From: Erysipelotrichaceae bacterium OPF54
GTDB lineage: Bacteria; Bacillota_I; Bacilli_A; Erysipelotrichales; Erysipelotrichaceae
Length of the DNA: 64,000 nucleotides
Direction of reading: 5' to 3'
NCBI GenBank assembly: GCA_022834735.1
Contig: BQKD01000001.1
Span: forward strand, 411,659 to 475,658
Of this stretch, positions 16,927 through 25,636 are shown in pieces. The first letter of the stretch is position 1. Each line of letters begins with the position of its first letter. Under the pieces are notes generated by a model. The model had not been told where the DNA came from, did no database searches, and saw nothing but the letters and a program-made list of their open reading frames with translations. The position numbers and the translations under genes are program-made.

Positions 16927-17835
16927 ATGCAAATTGTGATTCAAAATGCAGTCGAGTTTTTTCTGATCATGTTTCTAGGCTATATGTGCCGTCAGAAAGG
17001 ACTTCTCAGCAAAGAAGACGGCAGAAAGATCGGCCGGATCATCGTGCTGTTCACGCTGCCGTGCGCCATTCTGTCCAATGTCCGTTCGATCAATATCGGG
17101 CTCACTTTATTTATTGCGGTCTCGCTCGCCATCTTCGCTCAGCTCGTGTCTCTTGGTACCGGATTCATGCTGGCCCGCAAAAGAAAGCCGGATGTGCAGG
17201 CTGCCTATGCGCTCAACACAGCCAGCTACAATATCGGCAACTTCGCGATCCCGTTCGCCCAGTACTTTTTTCCCGGAGAAGCGATTGCCTATATCAGCAT
17301 GTTCGATATCGGCAATTCGATCATGGGACTGGGCCTGAACAAATGTATCGGAGCAGCGATTGCGGACCGGGAAAGCTCGTTCGACTGGAAAGCAAGCATG
17401 AAAAAGCTGTTTTCTTCGGTCCCGTTCGATACGTATCTTGTGATCTTCGCCCTTTCCGTGTTCGGACAGGGAGTGCCGGAAATCGTGGTCCGGCTGACTG
17501 CCCGTATCGGAGCAGCCAATACATTTTTATCCATGTTCATGATCGGGACGCTGCTGGATTTCAAAGCGCCGAAAAGCGAGCAGAAGGATGTGGCAAAGAT
17601 CGTAACGGCCCGCATCTGTATTGCGCTTGCTCTGACCGCCCTGATCTGGCTTGTGCTGCCGCTCGATCCTCTGCCTAAGATCATGCTCACGATCGGAGTC
17701 ATGTCACCATGCGCAACAGTCACGCCTCTGTATTCGCACGATGTCGGCTACCGGGGCGATATGCCAGCCATTGTCGGTTCTGTTTCCATGATCGTCAGTA
17801 TCCTCATACTGTCTGTTCTGCTTTTGTTTATTTAA
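16927..17835 (+). CDS. AEC family (auxin efflux carrier-like) transporter
   Basis: 302 residues from the ATG at 16927, preceded by AAGGAAAGG. About ten hydrophobic segments run the length of the protein; the AEC hallmark 'LNTASYNIGNFAIPFAQYFF' (about residues 97-116) is clear and 'MSPCATVTPLYSHDVG' matches the second crossover. Bacterial members move malate, other organic acids or amino acids. It lies directly outside the island and is followed by a terminator, so it is monocistronic. Confidence 0.9.
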   Translation: MQIVIQNAVEFFLIMFLGYMCRQKGLLSKEDGRKIGRIIVLFTLPCAILSNVRSINIGLTLFIAVSLAIFAQLVSLGTGFMLARKRKPDVQAAYALNTASYNIGNFAIPFAQYFFPGEAIAYISMFDIGNSIMGLGLNKCIGAAIADRESSFDWKASMKKLFSSVPFDTYLVIFALSVFGQGVPEIVVRLTARIGAANTFLSMFMIGTLLDFKAPKSEQKDVAKIVTARICIALALTALIWLVLPLDPLPKIMLTIGVMSPCATVTPLYSHDVGYRGDMPAIVGSVSMIVSILILSVLLLFI

Positions 17836-17840
17836 GAAAA

Positions 17841-17865
17841 CCCTCTTTTCAAAGAGGGCTTTTTT
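17841..17865 (+). terminator. Terminator of AEC transporter
   Basis: CCCTCTT-TTCA-AAGAGGG followed by CTTTTTTG, a few bases after the stop. Confidence 0.9.
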
Positions 17866-17902
17866 GTGATCAGGATCCAATAGTTACTTTCAGGTGCTTA
17901 CA

Positions 17903-17916
17903 GCACTTTAAAGTGC
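17903..17916. promoter_or_regulatory. Palindromic operator candidate upstream of SDR
   Basis: Perfect 14-bp palindrome GCACTTTAAAGTGC, flanked by partly repeated TACTTTCAGGTGC and GTGCCTACTTTC elements, about 75 bp upstream of the start codon. This resembles sites bound by HxlR-type repressors, but no such gene is adjacent. Confidence 0.45.
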
Positions 17917-17991
17917 CTACTTTCTTTTATATCCTTTCAGGTACATAATAAAGCCAACAGAAGAGCTGAACAAGCCCGAAAGGAGAAAAAG

Positions 17992-18621
17992 ATGAAAATT
18001 GCAGTAATCGGCGCCAATGGACGCGTAGGAAATCGTATTACAGAAGGTCTCGTAAAACATGGGGAGGATGTGACAGCATTTGTACGCAATCAGAACCATT
18101 CGGCCGCATCCCAGGCGGTCATCAAAGATGTATTCGATCTGAACAAGGACGATCTGGCAGGTTTTGATGTGGTCGTGGATGCTCTGGGAGGATGGACCCC
18201 GGAAACAGTCGACGTGATCGAAGACGGAGAAAAGAAACTGGCTGATCTGCTCGAAGGAACAAATATCCGCCTTGTTGTCGTAGGGGGAGCAGGCAGCCTG
18301 TATACCGACGCCGCTCATACAAAGACACTGATGGATGGCGAAGATTTCCCGGAAATCTTTGTGCCGGTCGCAACAGCGCATGCTAAAGCGCTGGCCGATC
18401 TTAGAAAGCGCAAGGATCTGAACTGGACCTATATTTCGCCGGCAGCCGACTTCCAGGCCGACGGAGAAAGAACCGGAAAAGTGATCGAGGCAGGCGAGGA
18501 TTTCACCCTCAACCGCAAAGGGCAGAGCGTGATCAGCTATGCCGATTACGCGGATGCGTTCGTAAACGAAGTGCTCAACCCGACACATAACAAGGAGCGG
18601 ATCTCTTTCCTGCAGGCTTAG
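17992..18621 (+). CDS. Atypical SDR, NAD(P)-binding (YwnB/NmrA-like)
   Basis: 209 residues with 'IAVIGANGRVGNRITEGLVKHGEDVTAFVR' (residues 3-32), the TGxxGxxG-type nucleotide-binding start of atypical short-chain dehydrogenases. The later 'LNWTYISPAADF' and 'ISYADYADAFVNEV' are typical of the NmrA/SDR_a5 group, many of which bind cofactor without clear catalysis. The ribosome site GAAAGGAG stands eight bases before the ATG. It is often induced by redox stress in related bacteria; here only the upstream palindrome hints at control. Confidence 0.88.
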   Translation: MKIAVIGANGRVGNRITEGLVKHGEDVTAFVRNQNHSAASQAVIKDVFDLNKDDLAGFDVVVDALGGWTPETVDVIEDGEKKLADLLEGTNIRLVVVGGAGSLYTDAAHTKTLMDGEDFPEIFVPVATAHAKALADLRKRKDLNWTYISPAADFQADGERTGKVIEAGEDFTLNRKGQSVISYADYADAFVNEVLNPTHNKERISFLQA

Positions 18622-18644
18622 AACGATAAAAACAGAAAAAAAGT

Positions 18645-19486
18645 TTAAAGAGCCGAAGAGGCTGCGGCAAGCGATTTCTGACTGATCTTTTTCGTTTCTT
18701 CGATATAGAGCAGGATCACAAGAAGTGTCGATAAAACGTTCGCAACCGGCTGTGCCCATACAAGACCCGGACTGCAGGATAAAGAAGACCGGAATAATCG
18801 CGAATCGAAATGCTCAAAGCCGATTTTTTCATCCAGAAAAAGGTCAGATAGAAAAGGGCTCCCGCTATATTTCCAATGTCTGTCGCGATGACCGCTCCAG
18901 CAATATCCTACTTGAATACGAGGATCAGGATCGGATCGAGCGTCAAATTCAGAAAATTGCCAAGCAGCTGCCCGCCCATAGCTGTTCCGGAAAACCCCTC
19001 GGCACGAATCGTATTGGAAAACCATGTTGAAATGAGGACAAAAGGTCCGGACAGACTGACGATCAATAAATACTGTTTCGTGTATTCTCATATAGAAGCG
19101 CTCGCCCCGATCAGTTCCAGGACCAGATCCATGCATAAGATCAGCGCAGCTGACATCATGATGCCCGCACCAATACAGGACCAGAAACAAAAAGAATTGA
19201 TACGGCTTGCGGATTCCATTTTCTCCTGGCCGATCGCTCTTGATATCGCGGATGTTCCGCCGACCCTGAAAATCGTACCGACTGCCATGAACAGCAGGAA
19301 AACCGGAGTCGCAAGCGAAACGGCCGCCACAAGAAACGGATCGCCCGTCTGTCCGATAAAAAATGTGTCGGCCAGATTGTAGATCAGCACCATGAGCATG
19401 GCGATCATCGCAGGAACGGCATTTAGGGAAACTGCTTTCCAGCCCGGCGCCTCAGCGAATAGAGCAGCCGCTTTTTGATTGTTCAT
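18645..19486 (-). pseudogene. Decayed MATE family efflux pump
   Basis: The first 128 residues are a good MATE start (LNAVPAMIAMLMVLIYNLADTFFIGQTGDPFLVAAVSLATPVFLL...). After about 19090 the homology jumps to another frame (EYTKQYLLIVSLSGPFVLISTWFSN...GNFLNLTLDPILILVFK), meets an in-frame TAG, then resumes (DIAGAVIATDIGNIAGALFYL), and the last part (GLVWAQPVANVLSTLLVILLYIEETKK) lies in a third frame. The total is about 280 codons against about 450 in intact members, so an internal deletion also occurred. The upstream MarR regulator is intact and its operator is still visible. Confidence 0.85.
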
Positions 19487-19506
19487 ATATTACCTCCTTG
19501 ATCAAA

Positions 19507-19526
19507 ATGAAAGCATGCTATTGAAT
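19507..19526. promoter_or_regulatory. MarR-type operator copy upstream of MATE remnant
   Basis: AGCATGCT core with partly matching flanks (ATGAA...ATTGA), an imperfect copy of the perfect palindrome at 20002-20021, placed between the MarR gene and the MATE remnant. Confidence 0.6.
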
Positions 19527-19560
19527 TGTGCGAAAATAAATCCCGTACAAATACGGGAAC

Positions 19561-20001
19561 TTATAAATGATTTCTCACTTTTGAAAGAAGCTCATATAAT
19601 TCTTCTTTTTCCTGATCGTTCAAAGAAGACAGCAGATCTCTTTCGACCTCATTGATCTTCTTTCGGGAAATCTCAATACAGGCCTGGCCTTTTTTTGTAA
19701 GCCGCACCTGCTTCGCTCTTCGATCCTGCAGGTTCATGACAACTTCGACCAGATCTTTCTGCTCAAGCCGTTTAACGATCCCTGCCGTAGTGGACTGGGC
19801 CACATGAAGCTTTCTTTCCAGTTCTTTGAAATCAAGAACATGATCCGGCGTACTGTCAAGAAACATAAGGACCGAATGCTGGGACATGGTGATCCCGAAC
19901 ATTTCCATTTCCTGATTGCCTTTCTTTTCCAGAATATCATTAATCTGTTTGATCAGGAATCCGCAGGTATTTTCGATCAATTCAATCACTTCCTTCTTCA
20001 A
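19561..20001 (-). CDS. MarR family transcriptional regulator
   Basis: 146 residues with the MarR winged helix 'LDFKELERKLHVAQSTTAGIVKRLEQKDLVEVVMNLQDRRAKQVRLTKKG' (about residues 56-105) between helical dimerisation regions. The assigned start is a TTG that abuts the operator palindrome and has no ribosome site; a TTG seven codons later is preceded by GAAGGAAG and is an equally good start. It probably represses itself and the decayed MATE gene through the two AGCATGCT sites. With its target gone, it may be an orphan repressor. Confidence 0.88.
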   Translation of the reverse strand: MKKEVIELIENTCGFLIKQINDILEKKGNQEMEMFGITMSQHSVLMFLDSTPDHVLDFKELERKLHVAQSTTAGIVKRLEQKDLVEVVMNLQDRRAKQVRLTKKGQACIEISRKKINEVERDLLSSLNDQEKEELYELLSKVRNHL

Positions 20002-20021
20002 TTTGATAGCATGCTATCAAA
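20002..20021. promoter_or_regulatory. Perfect 20-bp palindrome, MarR operator
   Basis: TTTGATAGCATGCTATCAAA is fully self-complementary and lies against the marR start codon. A degenerate second copy sits before the MATE remnant. The position is that of an autoregulatory operator. Confidence 0.75.
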
Positions 20022-20112
20022 ATGAGGGCAAGAAGAATCGAAAGATCGGGCACATGATCATTCATGTGACATGTCAGGAAGTATATGGACCTTTCTTTTT
20101 GCGCGCATCCTG

Positions 20113-20124
20113 TATAATGTTGTC
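20113..20124 (+). promoter_or_regulatory. -10 box for a probable leaderless antiporter transcript
   Basis: TATAAT (20113-20118) ends six bases before the ATG of the antiporter gene and no ribosome site is present. Confidence 0.55.
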
Positions 20125-21717
20125 ATGACCCAGTACTTTATCCTGCTTGCGGCACTGCTGATCTTTTGTGCAGTGGCTGTGGAAAAAATGACATCAAAAA
20201 TCAAGATGCCCATGCTGCTCGGCTTTATTGCGCTCGGCCTTTTTATCGGCAACGGATCCATGTCTATGATCCGTTACGAAGACTATTCGCTGACCGAAAC
20301 GATCTGTTCGTGCGCCCTGATCATCGTCATGTTTTACGGCGGATTCGGAACAAGCTGGAAGGAAGCCAGACCGGTCGCGGTCTCAGCCGGCCTGCTGGCA
20401 AGCCTTGGCGTTCTGGCGACTGCCCTTTTGACCAGCGCATTCTGTATCGCTGTGCTTGGCTTTCCTCCTTTGACCGGACTGCTGATCGGTGCTCTCATCT
20501 GTTCGACCGACGCAGCCAGCGTGTTCAGCATTCTGCGCTCCCGTCATCTTGCCCTCAAATACCATACGGACTCGCTGCTCGAAGTGGAATCCGGCTCCAA
20601 TGACCCGATGTCCTACATGCTCGTGCTCATCATACTGACCATGATGAAAGGGGGCATGACTTTTGAAAATATCGTTACGATGCTGGTGGCCCAGATCGCG
20701 CTCGGCCTGCTGGCCGGATGGCTCGTGTATTACGCAGCGAAAGTCTTTCTGGAAAAAGTGGAACTTGAAATTGCCGGCTTCCTGACCATCTTTGTGTTCG
20801 CATGCGCCCTGGCCTCCTATGCCAGCGCCGCTTTGATCGGCGGCAACGGATATCTGGCCGTTTATATGACCGGGATCCTGATGGGAAACGCCAAGCTGCG
20901 GGAAAAGAAAGAGCTCGTCCATTTTTTTGACGGGCTCAGCGCCCTGATGCAGATCGTGATCTTTTTCATTCTCGGACTGCTTGCCAAACCGGACCTTCTT
21001 CTTGCTATGCTGCCTATGGCGTTCGTGATCTTCCTGGCTCTTTCGCTGTTCGCAAGACCAGCTGCCGTTTTCGCGATCCTCGGTTTGAAAAAGGCGCCCT
21101 GGCAGCAAAGCGCCCTGGTCAGCTTTGCCGGACTGCGCGGCGCCGCCTCGATCGTTTTCGCCATCATGGCCATGGCTGATCAGGCAGAATTCGGGCTCGA
21201 TGTATTTCATCTTGTCTTCGGTATCGTGCTGTTTTCGATCACCATCCAGGGAACGCTGCTTCCTTTTGCCGCCAGAAAGCTGGATATGGTCAACGGGGAA
21301 GGAAATGTTCTGAAAACTTTCAATGATTACAGCGAAGACGGAGATCTGTGCTTCTGCCAGGTCGTGCTTGACCAGCGCACGCCGCTGCACGGACATACGA
21401 TCGAATCGCTCGCTCTGCCGTCCGGCCTTTCGGTCGCCCTGGTGCTGCGAAACCGCAAGCCCCTCGTTCCGCATGGCGGATTGATCCTGCACGCGCTGGA
21501 TACGCTGATCGTCACGGGCACGAAATTCGAGTCGGCCGGAAAACTGCTCGATCAGGAACGGATCGAGGCGCAGGATGAGCGGATCGGCCGTGCGCTCATG
21601 GACCTGCAGGGCGATGTGCACCGCATCGTATGCATCAAAAGAGAAGAAGGCTATGTGGTGCCGGACGGAACGACCATCCTTCAGGAAGGCGATATGCTGA
21701 TTTTTCTAAAATCATGA
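20125..21717 (+). CDS. CPA1-type cation/proton antiporter with RCK_C (TrkA-C) domain
   Basis: 530 residues from the ATG at 20125. About 12 membrane segments (residues 1 to about 380) include 'LICSTDAASVFSILRSRHL', 'LEVESGSNDPMSYMLVLI' with the ND pair of the ion site, and 'VSFAGLRGAASIVFAI'. Residues about 440-530 form a TrkA-C/RCK_C domain ('GHTIESLALPSGLSVALVLRNRKPLVPHGGLILHALDTLIVTG'). This matches NhaP2/CvrA-type K+/H+ antiporters, which expel potassium or sodium for pH and osmotic balance. A longer in-frame start at 20071 is less likely because the promoter lies inside that extension. Confidence 0.9.
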   Translation: MTQYFILLAALLIFCAVAVEKMTSKIKMPMLLGFIALGLFIGNGSMSMIRYEDYSLTETICSCALIIVMFYGGFGTSWKEARPVAVSAGLLASLGVLATALLTSAFCIAVLGFPPLTGLLIGALICSTDAASVFSILRSRHLALKYHTDSLLEVESGSNDPMSYMLVLIILTMMKGGMTFENIVTMLVAQIALGLLAGWLVYYAAKVFLEKVELEIAGFLTIFVFACALASYASAALIGGNGYLAVYMTGILMGNAKLREKKELVHFFDGLSALMQIVIFFILGLLAKPDLLLAMLPMAFVIFLALSLFARPAAVFAILGLKKAPWQQSALVSFAGLRGAASIVFAIMAMADQAEFGLDVFHLVFGIVLFSITIQGTLLPFAARKLDMVNGEGNVLKTFNDYSEDGDLCFCQVVLDQRTPLHGHTIESLALPSGLSVALVLRNRKPLVPHGGLILHALDTLIVTGTKFESAGKLLDQERIEAQDERIGRALMDLQGDVHRIVCIKREEGYVVPDGTTILQEGDMLIFLKS

Positions 21718-21723
21718 ACCAGT

Positions 21724-21752
21724 AAAAAAGAAGATGCGCCGCATCTTCTTTT
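21724..21752. terminator. Bidirectional terminator
   Basis: GAAGATGC-gcc-GCATCTTC with A-run before and T-run after, between convergent antiporter and hypothetical genes. Confidence 0.85.
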
Positions 21753-21755
21753 CGA

Positions 21756-22247
21756 TTAGTCGGGATTGCCCGTAAATGAAATATTCTTCTTCTCGCCCCG
21801 GCCATAGGCAAGTGCGTCCTGCAGATAGCCATGGTAGACTTTTTTGAGTTTCTCAAACTGTTCGACTGCTTCTTTATCGTCTGCGTATACTTCTTCGGCA
21901 GCCTGGCACGCGATCGATTCGCTGCCTGTGACAACGGTCATCAGGACAACACGTGGGAAACGGCGCACTTCTTCGGCTTCGAATTTTTTGAATTCATCCG
22001 TCTCGACGATCGTACTGAATATTTTCGAGGTGATCTGCGGATACGTAAGGATCTGCTCGAGATCTTCATCGTTTCCGACAAATTTGCGTACTTCCTTGTA
22101 GCAGAATTCGGTCAGTTCAATGTAGCTGTCGGCATTATCCATGGATTTCGCTTTATCGATCAGCGCTTTTTCCTGCTCTTTCATTTTTTCGATCGTACGC
22201 TCATGTACCTTTTTTAACGTATCGTTCGTGAACATATCTGTTTTCAT
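21756..22247 (-). CDS. Hypothetical helical protein
   Basis: 163 residues from the ATG at 22247, preceded by AAAGGAGTGATAGGA. It is charged and mostly helical, with the start MKTDMFTNDTLKKVHERTIEKMKEQEKALIDKAKS predicted as an amphipathic helix or short coiled coil. It has no signal peptide or membrane segment. I do not recognise a family. It is monocistronic and convergent with the antiporter. Confidence 0.7.
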   Translation of the reverse strand: MKTDMFTNDTLKKVHERTIEKMKEQEKALIDKAKSMDNADSYIELTEFCYKEVRKFVGNDEDLEQILTYPQITSKIFSTIVETDEFKKFEAEEVRRFPRVVLMTVVTGSESIACQAAEEVYADDKEAVEQFEKLKKVYHGYLQDALAYGRGEKKNISFTGNPD

Positions 22248-22347
22248 TCCTATCACTCCTTTGATCATGATTATCATACCTTTTTTATAACGTTTTAACT
22301 TTTCCGTTGCTCATGAATCGAAAAAAGCAGAAGATCGGCTCTTCTGC

Positions 22348-23157
22348 TTATTCAATGATCATTTCCTCTTTGATGATTTCTTTTGGCTTCGTTTCCTTGT
22401 TTTTTTCGTAGATCAGCTTCAATCCCTTAAAAATCAGGTTCGGATCGTACACATCGATCAGATCGGTATGATCGCAGATGACACGGCCAAGACCGCCGGT
22501 CGCGATGACCTTGAAGTCTTTTCTGATCTCCTTTTTGAATTGTTTGACAGTCTGCTCGAAGCCGCCAAGGAACTGGTAAAAAATACCGGCCTGCATTTCG
22601 GACTGCGTGTTTTTTGCCAGGATCGTTTCAGGCCGCTTGATCTCGATCTCGGGCAGCTGCGCCGTCTGCCCCCACAAGGCGTTGGCCCCCGATTCGATCC
22701 CTACGCTGATCGCTCCCGCTTTGAAGTGTCCTTCTTTTGTGACGTAGTCATATGTCGTTGCCGTACCGAAATCGACCACGAGGACCGGTCCGCCGTATTC
22801 GTGGAACGCGCCGGCACAGTCCGCGATCCGGTCGGCTCCGACACTGCGCGGATTCTCGAGCTGTACGCTGATCCCGGTCTTGATGCCCGGCCCGACGATG
22901 ATCGGATCGATCCCGAGAAACTTGATGATCCCGTTTCGGAAGCTGTGCATGATCTTCGGAACAACAGATGAGACGATCACGTCGCTCACATCTTTCGTGT
23001 CGATGCCGGCAGCCGTCAGAAAGTTGACCAGGCTCGAACCGTATTCATCCGAAGTGCGCCGGATTTTTGTTGTCAGACGATAGCTGGCAATCAGATCGTC
23101 CTTCTTAAATACTCCGATCGTTATATTTGTATTTCCTACATCAATGGCTACCAGCAT
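22348..23157 (-). CDS. coaX: Type III pantothenate kinase
   Basis: 269 residues. Seen: N-terminal 'VAIDVGNTNITIGVF' (phosphate-binding), 'ENPRSVGADRIADCAGAFHEYGGPVLVVDFGTATTYDYV' and 'GAISVGIESGANALWGQTAQLPEIEI', the diagnostic CoaX motifs of the ASKHA fold. It phosphorylates pantothenate, the first step of coenzyme A synthesis, without feedback inhibition by CoA. It overlaps coaBC by 10 bases, giving a coaBC-coaX operon. The C terminus is a little extended and lysine/glutamate-rich. Confidence 0.95.
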   Translation of the reverse strand: MLVAIDVGNTNITIGVFKKDDLIASYRLTTKIRRTSDEYGSSLVNFLTAAGIDTKDVSDVIVSSVVPKIMHSFRNGIIKFLGIDPIIVGPGIKTGISVQLENPRSVGADRIADCAGAFHEYGGPVLVVDFGTATTYDYVTKEGHFKAGAISVGIESGANALWGQTAQLPEIEIKRPETILAKNTQSEMQAGIFYQFLGGFEQTVKQFKKEIRKDFKVIATGGLGRVICDHTDLIDVYDPNLIFKGLKLIYEKNKETKPKEIIKEEMIIE

Positions 23158-24347
23158 GCTTTTTCCTCCAGCTCTTTCATCGTATTCAGGATCACTTTTC
23201 CTACTTCTTCTTTTGTCATCGTGCCAAGCTCCATCTTATGATCCGGAAAGAAGATGGTCACGACATTTGTCGGTGTCTGAAAGCCCGCCCCTTTGGTGAA
23301 CAGGTTGTTGGCAACCAGCAGATCGCAGTTTTTCCTGGACAGCTTTTCCTTCGCGTTGTGTTCCAGGTTTTCGGTCTCCATCGCAAAGCCGCAAAGTATC
23401 TGCCCGGGCCTTTTATGCTCTCCGATCCATGCCAGGATGTCCGGATTTTTCACAAGCTCGATACACATCTGATCGGCATTTTTCTTCATCTTCTGTTCAT
23501 GGACGGTCTTCGGCCGGTAATCCGAAACAGCCGCCGCCATGATAATATAGTCCTTGTCGGCATATTCTTTCGTGAAACAGTCGAACATATCCTGCGCGCT
23601 CTTCGTTTCGATCATTTGCACCCCTTCGATATCCGGCAGGCTGACCGGACCGTGAACGAGCGTCACTTCTGCACCCAGCTCTCTGGCAGCGTGCGCGATC
23701 GCGTACCCCTGTTTTCCCGACGAATGATTGGAAATAAAGCGGACCGGATCCAGTCCTTCCTGGGTCGGACCGGCGCTGACAAGCACCTTTTTGCCGGCAA
23801 GGACCGGCTGTTCGAACAGATGGTCGATCGCATCGACGATCGTATCGACCGACGCGAGCTTTCCTTTGCCCACATCCTGGCATGCCAGCATTCCTTCTTC
23901 CGGCTCGACAACGATCCAGCCTCTGCTTTTTAAGATCTGCAGATTGTTCTGTGTCGCTTCATTTTCATACATATGCACGTTCATGGCCGGGCATACGATC
24001 TTTCTGGTATGGCAGGCGAGTGCCGTGGTCGAAACGAGATCGTCCGCTATTCCGTACGCTGCCTTGGCGATCGCGTTCGCTGTTGCCGGAACGATCACGA
24101 ACGCATCGGCCCATTTGGCAAGCGTGATGTGCGCGATCGGATCCTCGTTGGTTTCATCGAACAGCGATGTTTCGCATTTGTGGTGGGAAAGCGCCTCGAA
24201 CGTGATCGGCGCGACGAACTTCATCGCATGCTTGCTCATGATCACTTTGATTTCATAATCCTTTTTTGAAAGGCGGCTCACGATATCGCAGGCTTTGTAG
24301 GCAGCGATACCGCCTGTCACAGCGATCACAATATGTTTTTTGCTCAT
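23148..24347 (-). CDS. coaBC: Bifunctional phosphopantothenoylcysteine decarboxylase/synthase
   Basis: 399 residues. The CoaC half (1 to about 180) has 'VIAVTGGIAAYKACDIVSRL', the FMN-site 'VIVPATANAIAKAAYGIADDL' and 'CPAMNVHMYENEATQ'. The CoaB half has 'VLVSAGPTQEGLDPVRFISNHSSGKQGYAIA' and 'AAAVSDYRPK', ending with 'VVTIFFPDHK'. It joins cysteine to 4'-phosphopantothenate and decarboxylates the product. It is the first gene of the coaBC-coaX operon. Confidence 0.96.
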   Translation of the reverse strand: MSKKHIVIAVTGGIAAYKACDIVSRLSKKDYEIKVIMSKHAMKFVAPITFEALSHHKCETSLFDETNEDPIAHITLAKWADAFVIVPATANAIAKAAYGIADDLVSTTALACHTRKIVCPAMNVHMYENEATQNNLQILKSRGWIVVEPEEGMLACQDVGKGKLASVDTIVDAIDHLFEQPVLAGKKVLVSAGPTQEGLDPVRFISNHSSGKQGYAIAHAARELGAEVTLVHGPVSLPDIEGVQMIETKSAQDMFDCFTKEYADKDYIIMAAAVSDYRPKTVHEQKMKKNADQMCIELVKNPDILAWIGEHKRPGQILCGFAMETENLEHNAKEKLSRKNCDLLVANNLFTKGAGFQTPTNVVTIFFPDHKMELGTMTKEEVGKVILNTMKELEEKACW

Positions 24348-24481
24348 ATATCATTCCATACATCGATAAGATGTTTGTTCCTTTCCTTTTTGTTTTTACC
24401 ATTATAAAACATTGTTCTCCCGTTTCCAATGTTCCGCTGGATATTTCTGCGCTGTGAATTGTTCAATAATAGAGCGTGCGT

Positions 24482-24493
24482 TATAATGAATGC
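24482..24493 (+). promoter_or_regulatory. -10 box for a probable leaderless glycerate kinase transcript
   Basis: TATAAT (24482-24487) ends six bases before the ATG; a TTG-starting weak -35 lies 17 bp upstream (24459-24464). No ribosome site. Confidence 0.6.
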
Positions 24494-25636
24494 ATGAAAA
24501 TATTAATTGCCTGTGATTCATTTAAAGGATGCATGTCTGCACAGCAGGCGTGCGACAGTATAAAAAAAGGACTTCTGGAAGCGGACTGCGCCCAGACGAT
24601 CTGCACATACCCCATGGCGGACGGCGGAGAGGGCTTCGCCGAGATCATGTGCCGCTATATCGAAGGGACCATGGTCGAGGCTTCGACGTATGATCTGCTT
24701 GGAAAACGGATCACGGCCCGTTATGCCTGGAATGAAAAGCGTCGTCTTGCGGTGATCGATGTAGCAAGCTGCATCGGCCTCAGCCTGTATCCGCGCGATC
24801 AGCGCAACCCGATGGCCGCCTCATCCTACGGGGTAGGTCTGCTCATAAAAGACGCGATGCGGCGCAAATGCTCGAAGATCATCGTCGGCCTGGGCGGGTC
24901 GGGGACCAATGATGGCGGAATGGGCATCCTGAAAGCGTTCGGCGCCCGGTTTTATGACGAGCACCGGGTCCAGCTGAGCCCGAGCGCCTACAACCTGGAA
25001 CGGATCGCCTTTATCGACAAGAGGAGCTTTTATTTTGACCGGGATGTCAATCTGGTCGTAGCGTGCGATGTCAAAAACCGTATGCTCGGAAAAGACGGGG
25101 CGACCTATACGTTCGGAAGGCAGAAAGGGATCTTTCCATCCCAGATGAAACGGCTCGATCAGGCCATGGATCGATATGTGAAAAAGGTCGATCAGACATT
25201 CCATGTCGATATCGACGCCTTTGACGGATCAGGTGCTGCCGGCGGGATCGGCGGGGTGCTGCTTGGCGTGTTCCAGGCAAAAATGCGGCCAGGCATCGAA
25301 GTATGCATGGAATATGCCAAGTTCGAGGAAGCGGTAAAAAAAGCGGATCTCGTTTTCACGGGAGAAGGACAGACGGACGCCCAGACCTTGTACGGGAAAG
25401 TTCCGTTCGGCATTGCCCGGGTCGCAAAGAGGCACAAGGTGCCGGTCATTTGTCTGAGCGGAGCGCTCGGCCCGGGCTATGAACCATTATATAATGAAGG
25501 AGTCATTGGTGTTTTTTCGACAGCCGACCGTGCCATGGATTTTCAGACTGCCTTGTCGTGCGGCAGGGAAAAGCTGGAACAGCTGGCCTTTTCGATCGGA
25601 AAGCTGATCAACGGGATTAAGGAGATAGAAAGATGA
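24494..25636 (+). CDS. Glycerate 2-kinase (GarK/GlxK family)
   Basis: 380 residues from the ATG at 24494. Family motifs: 'ILIACDSFKGCMSAQQACDSIKKGL' at the start, 'PMADGGEGFAEIM', 'IIVGLGGSGTNDGGMGIL' and the C-terminal 'LVFTGEGQTDAQTLYGKVPFGIARVAKRHKVPVICLSGALG'. It phosphorylates D-glycerate at the 2-position with ATP, feeding glycolysis from glyoxylate or serine breakdown. It overlaps the next gene by four bases, forming a three-gene operon with a lipoprotein and an asparaginase. Confidence 0.93.
   Translation: MKILIACDSFKGCMSAQQACDSIKKGLLEADCAQTICTYPMADGGEGFAEIMCRYIEGTMVEASTYDLLGKRITARYAWNEKRRLAVIDVASCIGLSLYPRDQRNPMAASSYGVGLLIKDAMRRKCSKIIVGLGGSGTNDGGMGILKAFGARFYDEHRVQLSPSAYNLERIAFIDKRSFYFDRDVNLVVACDVKNRMLGKDGATYTFGRQKGIFPSQMKRLDQAMDRYVKKVDQTFHVDIDAFDGSGAAGGIGGVLLGVFQAKMRPGIEVCMEYAKFEEAVKKADLVFTGEGQTDAQTLYGKVPFGIARVAKRHKVPVICLSGALGPGYEPLYNEGVIGVFSTADRAMDFQTALSCGREKLEQLAFSIGKLINGIKEIER

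Noticed and set aside
17917..18759. 280-codon frame antisense to the SDR gene
   Set aside because: Only its first few codons overlap the MATE remnant; the rest is complementary to a clear SDR and has no start signal.
20383..21621. Long 412-codon open frame opposite the antiporter gene
   Set aside because: It is an antisense shadow of a well-supported membrane transporter; its translation is rich in His, Gln and Arg without any family pattern.
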